Assembly: GCF_013393345.1 (NCBI RefSeq)
Contig: NZ_QJRF01000066.1
Location: 290,905 to 354,904 of the forward strand
DNA: 64,000 nucleotides
Direction of reading: 5' to 3'
Source: Pseudomonas taiwanensis
GTDB lineage: Bacteria; Pseudomonadota; Gammaproteobacteria; Pseudomonadales; Pseudomonadaceae
Below the pieces are notes generated by a model that was given only the letters and a program-made list of their open reading frames with translations, was not told the origin of the DNA and did no database searches. How positions within the stretch are numbered: position 1 is the first letter of the stretch; the number at the start of each line of letters is the position of its first letter. Of the stretch, positions 40,595 through 49,979 are shown piece after piece. The translations under genes were made by a program, and so were the position numbers.

Positions 40595-40624
40595 ACCACA
40601 ATAAAACTCCACAGGAGAACCCCG

Positions 40625-41599
40625 ATGAAAACTGCCCTCTCCCGCATCGCCCTGATCACCTCCGGCCTGTTGTTGTCCACCCAGCTGATGGCCGAGCCCA
40701 AGCGCCCCGAGTGCATCGCCCCGGCCAAACCCGGCGGCGGCTTCGACCTCACCTGCAAGCTGGCGCAGAGCGGCCTGAAGGATGAAGGCCTGCTCAAGGC
40801 CCCCATGCGCGTGACCTACATGCCCGGCGGCGTCGGCGCCGTGGCCTACAACGCAGTGGTCGCCCAGCGCCCGAAGGACGCCGGCACCATCACCGCCTTC
40901 TCCTCCGGCTCCCTGTTGAACCTCGCGCAAGGCAAGTTCGGCCGCTATGACGAGAACGCCGTGCGCTGGCTGGCGGGCATCGGCACCGACTACGGCGCCA
41001 TCTCCGTGCGCGCCGACTCCCCCTACAAGACCCTCGGCGAACTGGTCGAAGCGGTAAAGAAAGACCCGGCCGCCATCGTCTTCGGCGCCGGCGCTACCAT
41101 TGGCGGCCAGGACTGGATGCAGACCGCCTTGATCGCCCGCGCCGCCGGCATCGACCCGCAGAAACTGCGCTACGTAGCCTTCGAGGGCGGCGGAGAAACC
41201 CTTACCGCCATGCTCGGCGGTCATGTGCAGGTCACCAGCAGCGGCCTGGGGGAAATCACGCCGCAGCTCGCCGCCGGCAAGATTCGCATCCTCGCCGTGC
41301 TGTCCGATCAGCGCCTGCCCGGCAAGCTGGCGGAGATTCCCACCGCCAAGGAACAGGGTTTCGACATCGTCTGGCCGGTGATCCGTGGTTTCTACATGGG
41401 CCCGGAGGTGAGCGACGAGGACTTCAACTGGTGGAAGCAGCAGTTCGACACCCTGTTGGCCAGCGACGAGTTCGGCAAGCTGCGTGAACAGCGCGACCTG
41501 TTCCCCCTGAGCCTCACCGGCGACCAGTTGAAGGCCTACGTCTTCGACCAGGTGAAGCAATACAAGCAACTCGCTGGCGAATTCGGCCTGGCGCAGTAA
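40625..41599 (+). CDS. tctC: Tripartite tricarboxylate transporter, substrate-binding protein
   Basis: Periplasmic tricarboxylate-binding protein (Bug/TctC family). The 324 residues start with a signal peptide (about 1-22, ending QLMA) and contain CIAPAKPGGGFDLTCKL near 30, MPGGVGAVAYNAV near 65 and YKTLGELVEAVK near 135. ACAGGAG lies before the ATG. It lies 30 bp after opdH. Confidence 0.94.
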   Translation: MKTALSRIALITSGLLLSTQLMAEPKRPECIAPAKPGGGFDLTCKLAQSGLKDEGLLKAPMRVTYMPGGVGAVAYNAVVAQRPKDAGTITAFSSGSLLNLAQGKFGRYDENAVRWLAGIGTDYGAISVRADSPYKTLGELVEAVKKDPAAIVFGAGATIGGQDWMQTALIARAAGIDPQKLRYVAFEGGGETLTAMLGGHVQVTSSGLGEITPQLAAGKIRILAVLSDQRLPGKLAEIPTAKEQGFDIVWPVIRGFYMGPEVSDEDFNWWKQQFDTLLASDEFGKLREQRDLFPLSLTGDQLKAYVFDQVKQYKQLAGEFGLAQ

Positions 41600-41608
41600 A
41601 CGCCTGAT

Positions 41609-41634
41609 CCCTCCCCTCTCCGACACGGGGAGGG
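41609..41634 (+). other. Hairpin between tctC and tctB
   Basis: An 8-bp GC stem (41609-41616 with 41627-41634), 10-base loop, just past the tctC stop and without a U-tract. By analogy with the aotJ-aotQ hairpin it may stabilise the binding-protein message or reduce read-through into the membrane genes. Confidence 0.5.
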
Positions 41635-41661
41635 GATTACATCCTTTCTGGGTATTCCGCC

Positions 41662-42105
41662 ATGTACGTACGAATCTTCGCTGCGGTCTGGCTGCTCGTC
41701 TGCACCGTGCTCGCCGTGGTCGCCTGGGGCTTCCAGGCCCCCTTCAGCTACGACCCGGTCGGCCCGCGCGCCTACCCCCTGCTGCTGCTGTTCCTGATGG
41801 CCACCGCTGCAATCTGGCTGATCTACAAGCCAGGCGATGCCGACAACCTGCCGATCTCCTGGCCACTGGCGCGCAAGGTGGCCCTCTGCGTGTTCGCCCT
41901 GTTCGCCTATGCACTGCTCTTCGAACCCCTTGGTTTCATCGTCAGCACCTCCCTGGTCGGCTTCGGCCTCGGCGTGCTGTTCATGGGGCGACCGCTGGCC
42001 AGCCTGGTCAGCGGTGTGCTGATGGGCGTGCTGCTCTACGGCCTGTTCGACTACCTGCTGGATGTCCCGCTGCCCCTGGGCCTGCTGGCATTCATGGAGA
42101 ACTGA
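41662..42105 (+). CDS. tctB: Tripartite tricarboxylate transporter, small membrane protein
   Basis: Small inner-membrane subunit of the TctABC importer, 147 residues with four hydrophobic segments (about 5-25, 35-52, 70-90, 98-140) and the conserved PRAYPLLL near 34. It ends one base before the tctA ATG, so the two are translationally linked. Confidence 0.92.
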   Translation: MYVRIFAAVWLLVCTVLAVVAWGFQAPFSYDPVGPRAYPLLLLFLMATAAIWLIYKPGDADNLPISWPLARKVALCVFALFAYALLFEPLGFIVSTSLVGFGLGVLFMGRPLASLVSGVLMGVLLYGLFDYLLDVPLPLGLLAFMEN

Positions 42106-42106
42106 G

Positions 42107-43618
42107 ATGGAAACCCTGAACTTCCTGGCCCAGGGCTTCGATGTCGCCCTGCGCCCGATCAATCTGCTGGTAGCGCTGTTCGGCGCGTTCGTCGGCACCG
42201 TCGTCGGTCTGCTTCCGGGTCTTGGGCCGATCAATGGCGTGGCCATCCTCCTGCCTCTGGCCTTCGCCCTCGGCCTGCCGCCGGAAACCGCATTGATCCT
42301 GCTGGCCGCCGTGTACCTGGGTTGCGAATACGGCGGGCGCATCTCGGCGATCCTGCTCAACGTACCGGGTGACGCCGCGGCCATCATGACCACCCTCGAT
42401 GGCTACCCGATGGCGCGCCAGGGCAAAGCGGGCATCGCCCTCTCGCTGTCGGCCATGAGTTCCTTCATCGGCAGCACCATCGCCACCATCGGGGTCGTGC
42501 TTTTCGCTCCGATTCTGGCCAACTGGGCGGTGGCCTTCGGACCCGCCGAGTATTTCGTGCTGATGGTCTTCGCCATCGCCTGCCTGGGCGGGATGGTCGG
42601 CGACAAGCCGGTCAAGACGCTGCTCTCGGCCCTGATCGGCCTGGGCCTGGCCACCGTTGGTGTGGACGCAACCACCGGCGTCTATCGCTTCACCTTCGAC
42701 AGCGTTGGCCTCTCCGACGGCATCCAGTTCGTGATCGTCGTCATCGGCCTGTTCAGCGTCAGCGAAGTACTGCTGATGCTCGAACACACCGCTACCGGCC
42801 AGCAAGCGGTCAAGGCCAGCGGACGCATGCTGTTCAACTTCAAGGAGTTCAGTTTCACCTGGTGGAGCAGCGTGCGCAGCTCCTTGGCGGGCTTCGTTAT
42901 CGGCGTGCTGCCGGGCGCCGGCGCCACCATCGCCAGCGCCATCACCTACATGAGCGAAAAGCGCATGGCAGGTAGCTCCGGTCGCTTCGGCGAGGGCGAC
43001 CTGCGTGGTGTGGCAGCACCGGAAGCCGCCAACAACGCATCGGCCTGCGGTTCGCTGATTCCCATGCTGACCCTCGGTGTACCGGGCTCTGGCACCACCG
43101 CCGTAATGATCGGCGCCCTGACCCTGTACAACATCACGCCCGGCCCGCTGCTGTTCGAGCAGCAGCCTGATGTGGTGTGGGGCCTGATCGCCTCGCTGTT
43201 CATCGGCAACGTCATCCTGCTGGTGATGAACATCCCGCTGGTGGGACTGTTCGCACGCATGCTCAGCGTTCCGACCTGGATCCTGGTGCCGGCGATCACC
43301 ATCGTCAGCGTGGTCGGCGTCTACGCCGTGCACAGCACCACCTTCGACCTGGTGCTGATGGCCGCCCTCGGTGTGTTCGGCTACCTCCTGCGCAAGATGG
43401 ACTTCCCGCTGTCGTCGCTGATCCTCGGTTTCGTCCTGGGTGAGCTGATGGAGTCCAACCTGCGCCGAGCCCTGTCCATCACCGACGGTGACCTGGGCAT
43501 CCTCTGGAGCAGCCCGATCACTATCGCGCTGTGGGTGCTGACCGCGATCATGCTGGCCCTGCCGGGTATCCGCTGGATGCGTGCACGCCGCACCAAGGCG
43601 GCCCTGGCCAATGCCTAA
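42107..43618 (+). CDS. tctA: Tripartite tricarboxylate transporter, large membrane protein
   Basis: Main translocation subunit of TctABC, driven by an ion gradient. The 503 residues have about 12 hydrophobic spans and two repeats of the family glycine motif: VVGLLPGLGPINGVA near 27 and VIGVLPGAGATIASAITY near 265, plus YGGRISAILLNVPGD near 70. The stop overlaps the start of the next gene by 8 bp. Confidence 0.95.
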   Translation: METLNFLAQGFDVALRPINLLVALFGAFVGTVVGLLPGLGPINGVAILLPLAFALGLPPETALILLAAVYLGCEYGGRISAILLNVPGDAAAIMTTLDGYPMARQGKAGIALSLSAMSSFIGSTIATIGVVLFAPILANWAVAFGPAEYFVLMVFAIACLGGMVGDKPVKTLLSALIGLGLATVGVDATTGVYRFTFDSVGLSDGIQFVIVVIGLFSVSEVLLMLEHTATGQQAVKASGRMLFNFKEFSFTWWSSVRSSLAGFVIGVLPGAGATIASAITYMSEKRMAGSSGRFGEGDLRGVAAPEAANNASACGSLIPMLTLGVPGSGTTAVMIGALTLYNITPGPLLFEQQPDVVWGLIASLFIGNVILLVMNIPLVGLFARMLSVPTWILVPAITIVSVVGVYAVHSTTFDLVLMAALGVFGYLLRKMDFPLSSLILGFVLGELMESNLRRALSITDGDLGILWSSPITIALWVLTAIMLALPGIRWMRARRTKAALANA

Positions 43619-44639
43619 GTGGTTGCTGACGCCGCTGGTGGGTGCCGCCGGTGGCTGGCTGGCCAGCCTGATTGGCTGGCCGCTGCCATGGATGGTGGGC
43701 TCGCTGCTGGGCGTTATCGCCGTGCGCTGCATCGGCAACCTGCCGCTGGCGGAAGTCCCTGGCGGTCGCAAATGCGGTCAGTGGGTGGTCGGCATCGGCA
43801 TCGGCATCGGCCTGCATTTCACCCCGGCGGTCATCGAGCAGGTGCTGGCCAATAGCGCGATCATCCTGGTCGGTGCCGTGGCCACTACCCTCTCCAGCGT
43901 CATCGGTATCAGCCTGATGCTGCGCAGCGGCGAGGATCGCGCCACCGCCTTCTTCGCCAGCATGCCCGGTGGTGCCAGCGAGATGGTCAACCTCGGCCAG
44001 CGCAATGGCGCGGTGCTCAGCCGCGTCGCCGCTGGCCAGAGCCTGCGCCTGTTGCTGGTGGTGCTGAGCGTGCCTGCGCTGTTCCAGCTGTTCGTTGGCG
44101 TGCCTGCCACACAGCACCAGGTGGCACAGGTCGACTGGAGTTGGCTTGCCCTTCTGCTGGGCGGTGGCGCGTTGCTGGCGATGCTGATGCAACGCTTTCA
44201 CCAGCCCAATCCCTGGCTGATCGGCCCATTACTGGTGAGTGCCGCGATGAGCATCGGCTTCGACCTGCAACTCGGTCTACCGCAGGGCGCCAGCCAGCTG
44301 GGCCAATGGCTGATCGGCAGCGCCCTGGGCTGCCACTTCGACCGCGCATTTTTCCGTCGGGCGCCCTCCTTCATCGCCCGTACGCTGTTCGCCACTGCCC
44401 TGGGCATGGCCTTTGCCGCGCTGGCAGCGGAGCTGCTCGGGTGGCTGGATGGGCTCGATCACCGCTCGCTGATGCTGGGCATGATGCCAGGTGGCATCGC
44501 CGAGCTCAGCCTGACCGCGGAAGCCCTGCAACTCTCGGTGCCGCTGGTCACCGCCCTGCAGGTGCTGCGATTGCTATTGGTGCTGTTCCTCGCCGAACCG
44601 GTGTTCCGGCGCTGGACGAAACAAGAGAGCCACGCTTAG
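43611..44639 (+). CDS. AbrB-family membrane protein
   Basis: Inner-membrane protein of 342 residues with about 10 hydrophobic segments in two similar halves; each half has a glycine-rich motif (FFASMPGGASEMVNL near 120 and MMPGGIAELSLTAEAL near 295). This matches the AbrB duplication family (PF05145), unrelated to the Bacillus AbrB DNA-binding protein. Some members are annotated as ammonia monooxygenases without good evidence. Overlap with tctA suggests a role linked to tricarboxylate uptake; the function is unknown. Confidence 0.8.
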   Translation: MPKWLLTPLVGAAGGWLASLIGWPLPWMVGSLLGVIAVRCIGNLPLAEVPGGRKCGQWVVGIGIGIGLHFTPAVIEQVLANSAIILVGAVATTLSSVIGISLMLRSGEDRATAFFASMPGGASEMVNLGQRNGAVLSRVAAGQSLRLLLVVLSVPALFQLFVGVPATQHQVAQVDWSWLALLLGGGALLAMLMQRFHQPNPWLIGPLLVSAAMSIGFDLQLGLPQGASQLGQWLIGSALGCHFDRAFFRRAPSFIARTLFATALGMAFAALAAELLGWLDGLDHRSLMLGMMPGGIAELSLTAEALQLSVPLVTALQVLRLLLVLFLAEPVFRRWTKQESHA

Positions 44640-44662
44640 CCCGCCTTGTGCGGGCTTTTTTT
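44638..44662 (+). terminator. Terminator of the tct operon
   Basis: A 7-bp stem (44638-44644 with 44650-44656), 5-base loop and seven T's (44656-44662), overlapping the stop of the AbrB-family gene. It closes the opdH-tctCBA-abrB transcript. Confidence 0.92.
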
Positions 44663-44757
44663 ATTCTTCTGCAACATCCGGTTGCGGCCACCGGTCCACA
44701 GGAAATGAGACGCGCCTATGCTCTCCCCTATTCGCTGGTCGCCCAAGGCTGACTTTC

Positions 44758-45621
44758 ATGTCCGGACGCATGGCTGCATTCCGCTATTCGCTGCTCGCCA
44801 CAGCCATCCTGCTGCTGGTCGCCTGCAGCCGCCTCGACCTGGCCTACCGCAATCTTGACCTGGTCATCCCGTGGTGGATCAGCAAATACATCACTCTCGA
44901 TGACAGCCAGGAAGCCTGGATGACACCACGACTGCAAAAGCACCTCGCCTGGCACTGCAGCACGCAACTGCCGGAGTACGTGGCTTGGCTGGAACAACTC
45001 GAGCAGATCAGCCAGCGCCCGCAACTAACCGCCACCGACCTGCGCGGCCAGTTCGTGCAGGTGCGCAATGCCGTGCACGACATCTCCGTACAAGTCACCC
45101 CTACGGTGCTGGGCCTGGCGAAGGGCCTTTCGCCCAAGCAGATGGGCGAATTCTATGTCGCCATGGACGAACGCAATGCGGAACTTCGCGAAGAGCACGT
45201 GGCGCCGCCCCTGAAGGCGCAGGTGACAGCCAGGTCGCTGCGGATGCGCCAACGCGTCGAGGAATGGATGGGGCCTTTGCGGGCGAGCCAGGTGGCGCGA
45301 ATCGATACCTGGGCCAGAGGCCAGGGCGATTACAACCGCATCTGGGCGGAGAACCGCGAGAACTGGCAGAAGGAGGTGCGCAACGCCCTGTACGTTCGCC
45401 ATGCCTCGAACTTCCCGGCGCGCCTGACTGCTTTGCTGCAGGAACCGGAAGACGCCTGGACGCCGGAGTACCGCAAGGCCTATCCGGCCGCGGAAAACGC
45501 CCTTGCGCAGTTGCTCACCGACCTGTTCAACAGCGCCGATGAGCGCCAGCGCAATGCGCTGCGCGAATACATTGGCGAAATGGTCACCGACCTCAAAGGG
45601 CTGGAGTGCTTTCCCGACTGA
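44758..45621 (+). CDS. DUF6279 family lipoprotein
   Basis: Protein of 287 residues with a lipoprotein signal (LLLVAC; Cys about 23), followed by a mainly helical soluble region with YRNLDLVIPWWISKYITLDDSQ near 30-50, typical of the family. The function is unknown; it is probably an outer-membrane-linked lipoprotein. It lies between the tct terminator and the convergent ung gene. Confidence 0.8.
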   Translation: MSGRMAAFRYSLLATAILLLVACSRLDLAYRNLDLVIPWWISKYITLDDSQEAWMTPRLQKHLAWHCSTQLPEYVAWLEQLEQISQRPQLTATDLRGQFVQVRNAVHDISVQVTPTVLGLAKGLSPKQMGEFYVAMDERNAELREEHVAPPLKAQVTARSLRMRQRVEEWMGPLRASQVARIDTWARGQGDYNRIWAENRENWQKEVRNALYVRHASNFPARLTALLQEPEDAWTPEYRKAYPAAENALAQLLTDLFNSADERQRNALREYIGEMVTDLKGLECFPD

Positions 45622-45629
45622 ACCCGACC

Positions 45630-46325
45630 TCAGAGGTCGGGCAGGCTCCAGTTGATCGGGTCCATGCCGTGCTGGGCGAGGAACTTGTTGCAGCGGCTGA
45701 AGTGGCCATTACCGAGGAAGCCCCGATAGGCCGACAGCGGCGAGGGATGCGCCGATTTCAGGATCAGGTGCTTGGTAGGGTCGATCAGCCGTTCCTTGCT
45801 CTGCGCGTGGGAGCCCCAGAGCAGGAACACTAGACGCGGACGGCTCTGGCTCACGACTTCGATGACCTTGTCGGTGAAGGGCTGCCAGCCGGCAGCGGCG
45901 TGGGAACCAGCGCGAGCCTGCTCGACGGTGAGGGAGGTATTGAGCAGCAACACACCCTGCTCCGCCCAGGACTGCAGGTAGCCGTGGGAAGGAATCTCGA
46001 TATTCAGGTCGCGCTTGAGTTCCTTGTAGATGTTCTGCAAGGACGGCGGAGTCGGCACGCCCGGCTGAACCGAGAAACACAGACCATGCGCCTGACCCGG
46101 CCCGTGGTAAGGGTCCTGGCCGATGACGACCACCTTCACCTGCTCCAGCGGAGTGGAGTTCAGGGCATTGAAGATCAAAGGTCCGGGCGGGAAGATCACC
46201 TTGCCGGCGTTCTTTTCCTGGCGCAGGAAGTCTCCCAGGGCCTTCATGTAGGGCTTTTCGAACTCATCCCGCAGGGCTTCTTTCCAGCTCTCTTCGAGCC
46301 TGATCCGGTCGTCGCTTTCAGTCAT
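45630..46325 (-). CDS. ung: Uracil-DNA glycosylase
   Basis: Family 1 UDG that removes uracil from DNA. The 231 residues show the catalytic Asp motif [15 protein letters not shown] near 70, the [11 protein letters not shown] motif near 128, and the DNA-intercalating [11 protein letters not shown] near 193. It is convergent with the DUF6279 gene; the stops are 8 bp apart. Confidence 0.97.
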   Translation of the reverse strand: MTESDDRIRLEESWKEALRDEFEKPYMKALGDFLRQEKNAGKVIFPPGPLIFNALNSTPLEQVKVVVIGQDPYHGPGQAHGLCFSVQPGVPTPPSLQNIYKELKRDLNIEIPSHGYLQSWAEQGVLLLNTSLTVEQARAGSHAAAGWQPFTDKVIEVVSQSRPRLVFLLWGSHAQSKERLIDPTKHLILKSAHPSPLSAYRGFLGNGHFSRCNKFLAQHGMDPINWSLPDL

Positions 46326-46434
46326 CGCTCTATCTGTTCCGTGGCGGTTGCCGGGGCGCTTCCCGCCCGATGGTCGGGCACCCTAAGAAATGCCCACTAC
46401 CCTTGTCAATCAAGGACGTCTGGAGCAAGCCCAC

Positions 46435-47277
46435 ATGGATAATCGTCACGACACGGTGAAACTCGCGCTCTACGAGCGCTTTCTCAAGGACGCCGGCGCG
46501 CTGCCGCCAATGCCTGAGGCCTCCCTGCGCCTGCGCCAATTGCTGACGAGTGACACCCCCTCCCACGAGCAGGCCAGTGCCCTGCTGGAGAACTTCCCCA
46601 ACCTGGTCGAACGATTGATGGAGTTCGCGGCCCTGCCCCTGCTCGGACACATCCAACCCGGTGCGCGGCTGCTGGACGTGGTCAGGCAACTGGATGGCAG
46701 GCGCCTGGTCAACCTGGTGCTGGCGTTCGAGTTGCACCAGTTGTTCGAAGGCGACGAACCCAGCCTGCGCAAAGTCTTCAACAAGCGCTGGCACCTCAGC
46801 CTGCAACGCGCCGCCGTGAGCGCCGGCCTGGCCCAGCACCTGCCCCACCTGGAGGAAGAAGACGCGCTGCTGGCAGGCCTGCTTCAGGACATCGGCAGCC
46901 TGCCGCTGCTCAGAGAGCTGCACCAATGGCCACAGGTGTCACGCCTGGAAGTCGACGTGCAACGGCTCTGCGAACAGCTCTCGGCCGAAGTCGGCGTGCT
47001 GTTGCTCAGCGCCTGGAAATTGCCGACCAGCCTGCAGGACTGTGCACGCCTGCGCCGCGACTGGTGCCGCCAGCACAAGGGCGCGGTTGACCTCGCTGAC
47101 GTGGTGCAGGTCGCCAGCCAACTGCTGGAAGAACCCCGCAACGATGACCGCCTGGCACGACTACCGGCCTACCAGCGCATGGAACTGCCGACGCCCCAGG
47201 TGCTCCGCGCCGAACTGGCCGAGGTGGTCGCGCTGTGGCTCAAGCTGTTGGGCGGCAGGCCGCCGGAGGCGGATTGA
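46435..47277 (+). CDS. HDOD-domain protein (second in window)
   Basis: Protein of 280 residues with an HDOD-like core at about 20-215: LPPMPEASLRLRQLL near 23, FPNLVERLMEFAALPLLG near 50 and AGLLQDIGSLPLLREL near 148. It is more diverged than the 35315-36151 protein and has no extra domain. An upstream ATG (46390) is possible; 46435 has GGAG 9 bases in front. The function is unknown. Confidence 0.72.
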   Translation: MDNRHDTVKLALYERFLKDAGALPPMPEASLRLRQLLTSDTPSHEQASALLENFPNLVERLMEFAALPLLGHIQPGARLLDVVRQLDGRRLVNLVLAFELHQLFEGDEPSLRKVFNKRWHLSLQRAAVSAGLAQHLPHLEEEDALLAGLLQDIGSLPLLRELHQWPQVSRLEVDVQRLCEQLSAEVGVLLLSAWKLPTSLQDCARLRRDWCRQHKGAVDLADVVQVASQLLEEPRNDDRLARLPAYQRMELPTPQVLRAELAEVVALWLKLLGGRPPEAD

Positions 47278-47303
47278 TCCTGCTGTAGGGGCCCAGGAGC
47301 CTT

Positions 47304-47358
47304 GTAGGAGCTAGCTTGCTAGCGAAACGGGGCCATTCGCTGGCAAGCCAGCTCCTAC
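47304..47358. repeat. Interspersed palindromic repeat, copy 4, inside an interrupted outer palindrome
   Basis: 55-bp palindrome identical in its core to copy 2. Outside it, CTGTAGGGGC (47283-47292) and its exact complement (47405-47414) flank the copy, like the split outer element at 17475-17669. It lies between an HDOD gene and the convergent regulator gene. Confidence 0.8.
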
Positions 47359-47423
47359 GGGAAACCCCAAGGGCGAACCTGTGATCCGCTTGGCGATTGA
47401 AATCGCCCCTACAGGAACGCGAA

Positions 47424-48305
47424 TCACCCCTGATGCAACACCCGGTAATGACTGGGCGCCATGCCCACCACCTTGCGGAACAGTCGCGAGAAGTAATAGA
47501 CGTCCTCATAGCCCAGTTGCTCGGCGATCTGCTTCACACCGCGGTCGCCCTCATCGAGCAGACGGCAGGCATGGGCCATCTTCAGCTGGATGAAATCCTG
47601 GATCGGCGCATGGCCGGTCAGGGCACGGTAGGTCTTGGCGAAGTGGAAGCGCGACAGCTTGAACTGCGCCGCCAACTGATCGAGGTTGAGGCTGTCGTGC
47701 AAATGGGCGCGCATCACCGCTTGCACCGCGTCCACGTCCAGTACGCGGCCTGACTTCAGATACCCCCGCACGGGCAGTATCGCGAGGGACGTCAGCAGGG
47801 TCTGTAACTGATGCGCGGCATGGACGAAGTGCGGCAGGTTCAGGCCCTGCTTGCGCAACCCCAGCAAGGCGTCGAAATCCGCCAGCAACCGAGGCTGCAC
47901 GCCGATCCGGCGCAATGCCGATTTCCCCAGCGGGCGCAGGTAGTCCTCCACCAGCTCGCCTTCGAAATGCACCCAGTAGATGCTCCACGGCCGCTGCGCA
48001 TCCGCGCCGTAGGCATGGACCTGTCCCTTGGGCAACAGCAGCAGGTCGCCACCGCCCACCTCGAATCGTCCATCCCCACTGTCCAGCCAGCCCTGTCCGG
48101 ACCGGCAGTAGATCAACAGGTTGTCCTCGGGCTGATGCCGTTCCATACGGTGCCCCAGCGCCTCCGGGTAGTAGCCCAGGGCCAGTGGATAACAGGCAGA
48201 AGTCAGCGGGTGGCGGGCCAGCAGGCGACGCAGGCGGGGCGGCGTGGTGAAGCGCACGCCATTGGCCGGCAAAGGCCAGTTGGAGGTCTCGACGGAGCGG
48301 CTCAT
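47424..48305 (-). CDS. mmsR: AraC-family regulator of the valine-pathway cluster
   Basis: Predicted activator of the divergent mmsA cluster. The 293 residues have an N-terminal arabinose-binding-like cupin domain (about 30-150, with LLIYCRSGQGWLDSGDG near 64 and GGGDLLLLPKGQVHAY near 84) and a C-terminal AraC domain (about 190-290, helices NLDQLAAQFKLSRFHFAKTYRAL and IAEQLGYEDVYYFSRLFRK). An open frame extends upstream, but ATG 48305 fits. The symbol follows the mmsR regulator of mmsAB; identity with it is inferred. Confidence 0.78.
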   Translation of the reverse strand: MSRSVETSNWPLPANGVRFTTPPRLRRLLARHPLTSACYPLALGYYPEALGHRMERHQPEDNLLIYCRSGQGWLDSGDGRFEVGGGDLLLLPKGQVHAYGADAQRPWSIYWVHFEGELVEDYLRPLGKSALRRIGVQPRLLADFDALLGLRKQGLNLPHFVHAAHQLQTLLTSLAILPVRGYLKSGRVLDVDAVQAVMRAHLHDSLNLDQLAAQFKLSRFHFAKTYRALTGHAPIQDFIQLKMAHACRLLDEGDRGVKQIAEQLGYEDVYYFSRLFRKVVGMAPSHYRVLHQG

Positions 48306-48330
48306 GTGGATTCTTGTAGTGGCCTGCAAT

Positions 48331-48394
48331 GCCAAGATCGTCCATCCCGCAGCCAAGATCGTCAATCCACATCCGGATCGGCGGCCGCTATAAG
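48331..48394 (+). promoter_or_regulatory. mmsA promoter with AraC-type direct repeats
   Basis: Two direct repeats, GCCAAGATCGTCCATCC (48331-48347) and GCCAAGATCGTCAATCC (48352-48368), differ at one base and are spaced 21 bp start to start, two helical turns. A -10 candidate TATAAG is at 48389-48394, so the second repeat overlaps the -35 position. This is the layout of AraC-type class II activation and very likely the operator of the adjacent regulator. Confidence 0.75.
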
Positions 48395-48401
48395 GGCAAG
48401 A

Positions 48402-48409
48402 AACAACAA
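48402..48409 (+). promoter_or_regulatory. Crc/Hfq-type motif in the mmsA leader
   Basis: AACAACAA fits AAnAAnAA and lies 28 bases before the mmsA ATG. A small CCCGT/ACGGG stem (48413-48425) lies between it and the GGAGG ribosome binding site. Confidence 0.5.
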
Positions 48410-48436
48410 GGTCCCGTCTCACGGGTGGAGGACCAG

Positions 48437-49930
48437 ATGCCCCGGACAATTCCGCAGTTGATCGACGGTGAGTGGCGCGACAGCCGTGCCCGCGAGCTGA
48501 TCGAAATCACCGACCCGGCGACCCAGGAAGTCCTCGCCCTCGCGCCCAAGGCCACGGCGGAGGAAATCGAAGCCGCCGTCGCCAGCGCCAAGCAGGCCTT
48601 CCTCACCTGGCGTGAAGTGCCGGTCCCGGAGCGCGCCCGGTTGATGCTGCGCTACCAGCAGTTGCTCAAGGAGCATCACGACGAACTCGCCGAACTGCTG
48701 GCCAGCGAGACCGGCAAGACCTTCGCCGATGCCAAGGGCGATGTCTGGCGGGGCATCGAGGTGGCCGAGCACGCCGCCAACGTGGCCAGCCTGATGATGG
48801 GCGAGACGGTGGAGAACGTCGCCCGTGAAATCGACACGGCCAGTTGGGTGCAACCCTTGGGCGTGTGCGTCGGAATCACACCCTTCAACTTCCCGGCGAT
48901 GATCCCGCTGTGGATGTTTCCGCTGGCCATCGCCTGCGGCAATACCTTCGTCCTCAAGCCCTCGGAGCAGGACCCGCTGACGCCCAACCGCCTCGCCGAA
49001 CTGTTCCTCGAAGCCGGCGCCCCCAAAGGCGTCCTGCAGGTACTCCACGGCGGCCGCGAACAGGTGGACGCCCTGCTCACTCATCCCGATGTGCGCGCCA
49101 TCTCCTTCGTCGGTTCGGTCCCGGTGGGTCAGCACATCTACCGCACCGGCACGGCCCATCTGAAGCGCGTGCAAGCCTTCGCCGGTGCGAAGAACCACAT
49201 GGTGGTGCTACCCGATGCCCACAAGGATCAGGTGCTGAGCAACCTGGTGGGTGCGAGCTGCGGAGCTGCCGGCCAGCGCTGCATGGCCATCAGCGTGGCC
49301 ATCTTCGTTGGCGAGGCGCGTGAGTGGATTCCGGACCTGGCCGCGCAAATGGCCGAACTGCGCCCGGGCCACTGGAAAGACGCCCATTCGGCATTCGGCC
49401 CCTTGATCAGCCAGCAGGCTCGCCAACGCGTCCTGCGCCTGATAGCCGAAGGCAAGGCGGAAGGTGCTCAATGCCTGCTCGACGGCTCGCAGTGCGAGGT
49501 GCCTGGATATCCGAACGGCAATTGGCTTGGCCCCACCCTCTTCAGCGGCGTAACCGCGAAGATGGGCCTGTACCGCGAAGAAATCTTCGGCCCGGTGCTG
49601 GTGTGCATGGAGGTGGACACCCTGGAAGACGCCATCACACTGGTGAACGCCAACCCGTACGGCAACGGCACCAGCCTGTTCACCCGTTCCGGCGGCGCCG
49701 CCCGGCACTTCCAGCATGCGGTGGAAGTCGGCCAGGTGGGGATCAACGTCCCCATCCCCGTGCCCCTGCCGTTTTTCTCCTTCACCGGCTGGAAAGGCTC
49801 CTTCTATGGCGACCTGCATGCCTATGGCAAACAGGCGGTGCGCTTCTACACCGAGACCAAGACCGTCACCTCCCGCTGGTTCGATGACAGCCCGGTCACC
49901 GGTCCGAACATGACCATCCACCTGAAGTAG
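48437..49930 (+). CDS. mmsA: Methylmalonate-semialdehyde dehydrogenase (CoA-acylating)
   Basis: Converts methylmalonate semialdehyde, NAD and CoA to propionyl-CoA, the last step of valine breakdown; the family also accepts malonate semialdehyde. The 497 residues show the aldehyde dehydrogenase fold: [19 protein letters not shown] near 136-154, [12 protein letters not shown] near 222, the catalytic cysteine in [11 protein letters not shown] near 280, and [12 protein letters not shown] near 380. GGAGG lies 5 bases before the ATG. It is the first gene of the five-enzyme cluster. Confidence 0.92.
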   Translation: MPRTIPQLIDGEWRDSRARELIEITDPATQEVLALAPKATAEEIEAAVASAKQAFLTWREVPVPERARLMLRYQQLLKEHHDELAELLASETGKTFADAKGDVWRGIEVAEHAANVASLMMGETVENVAREIDTASWVQPLGVCVGITPFNFPAMIPLWMFPLAIACGNTFVLKPSEQDPLTPNRLAELFLEAGAPKGVLQVLHGGREQVDALLTHPDVRAISFVGSVPVGQHIYRTGTAHLKRVQAFAGAKNHMVVLPDAHKDQVLSNLVGASCGAAGQRCMAISVAIFVGEAREWIPDLAAQMAELRPGHWKDAHSAFGPLISQQARQRVLRLIAEGKAEGAQCLLDGSQCEVPGYPNGNWLGPTLFSGVTAKMGLYREEIFGPVLVCMEVDTLEDAITLVNANPYGNGTSLFTRSGGAARHFQHAVEVGQVGINVPIPVPLPFFSFTGWKGSFYGDLHAYGKQAVRFYTETKTVTSRWFDDSPVTGPNMTIHLK

Positions 49931-49979
49931 CGGCGAGGCGCCCGGCTGCGCCACGGGACCGAGCAAAGGCAGACGACAT

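Noticed and set aside
39863..41626. 587-codon open frame antisense to opdH and tctC
   Set aside because: It spans two well-supported genes on the other strand and has low-complexity translation typical of shadows.
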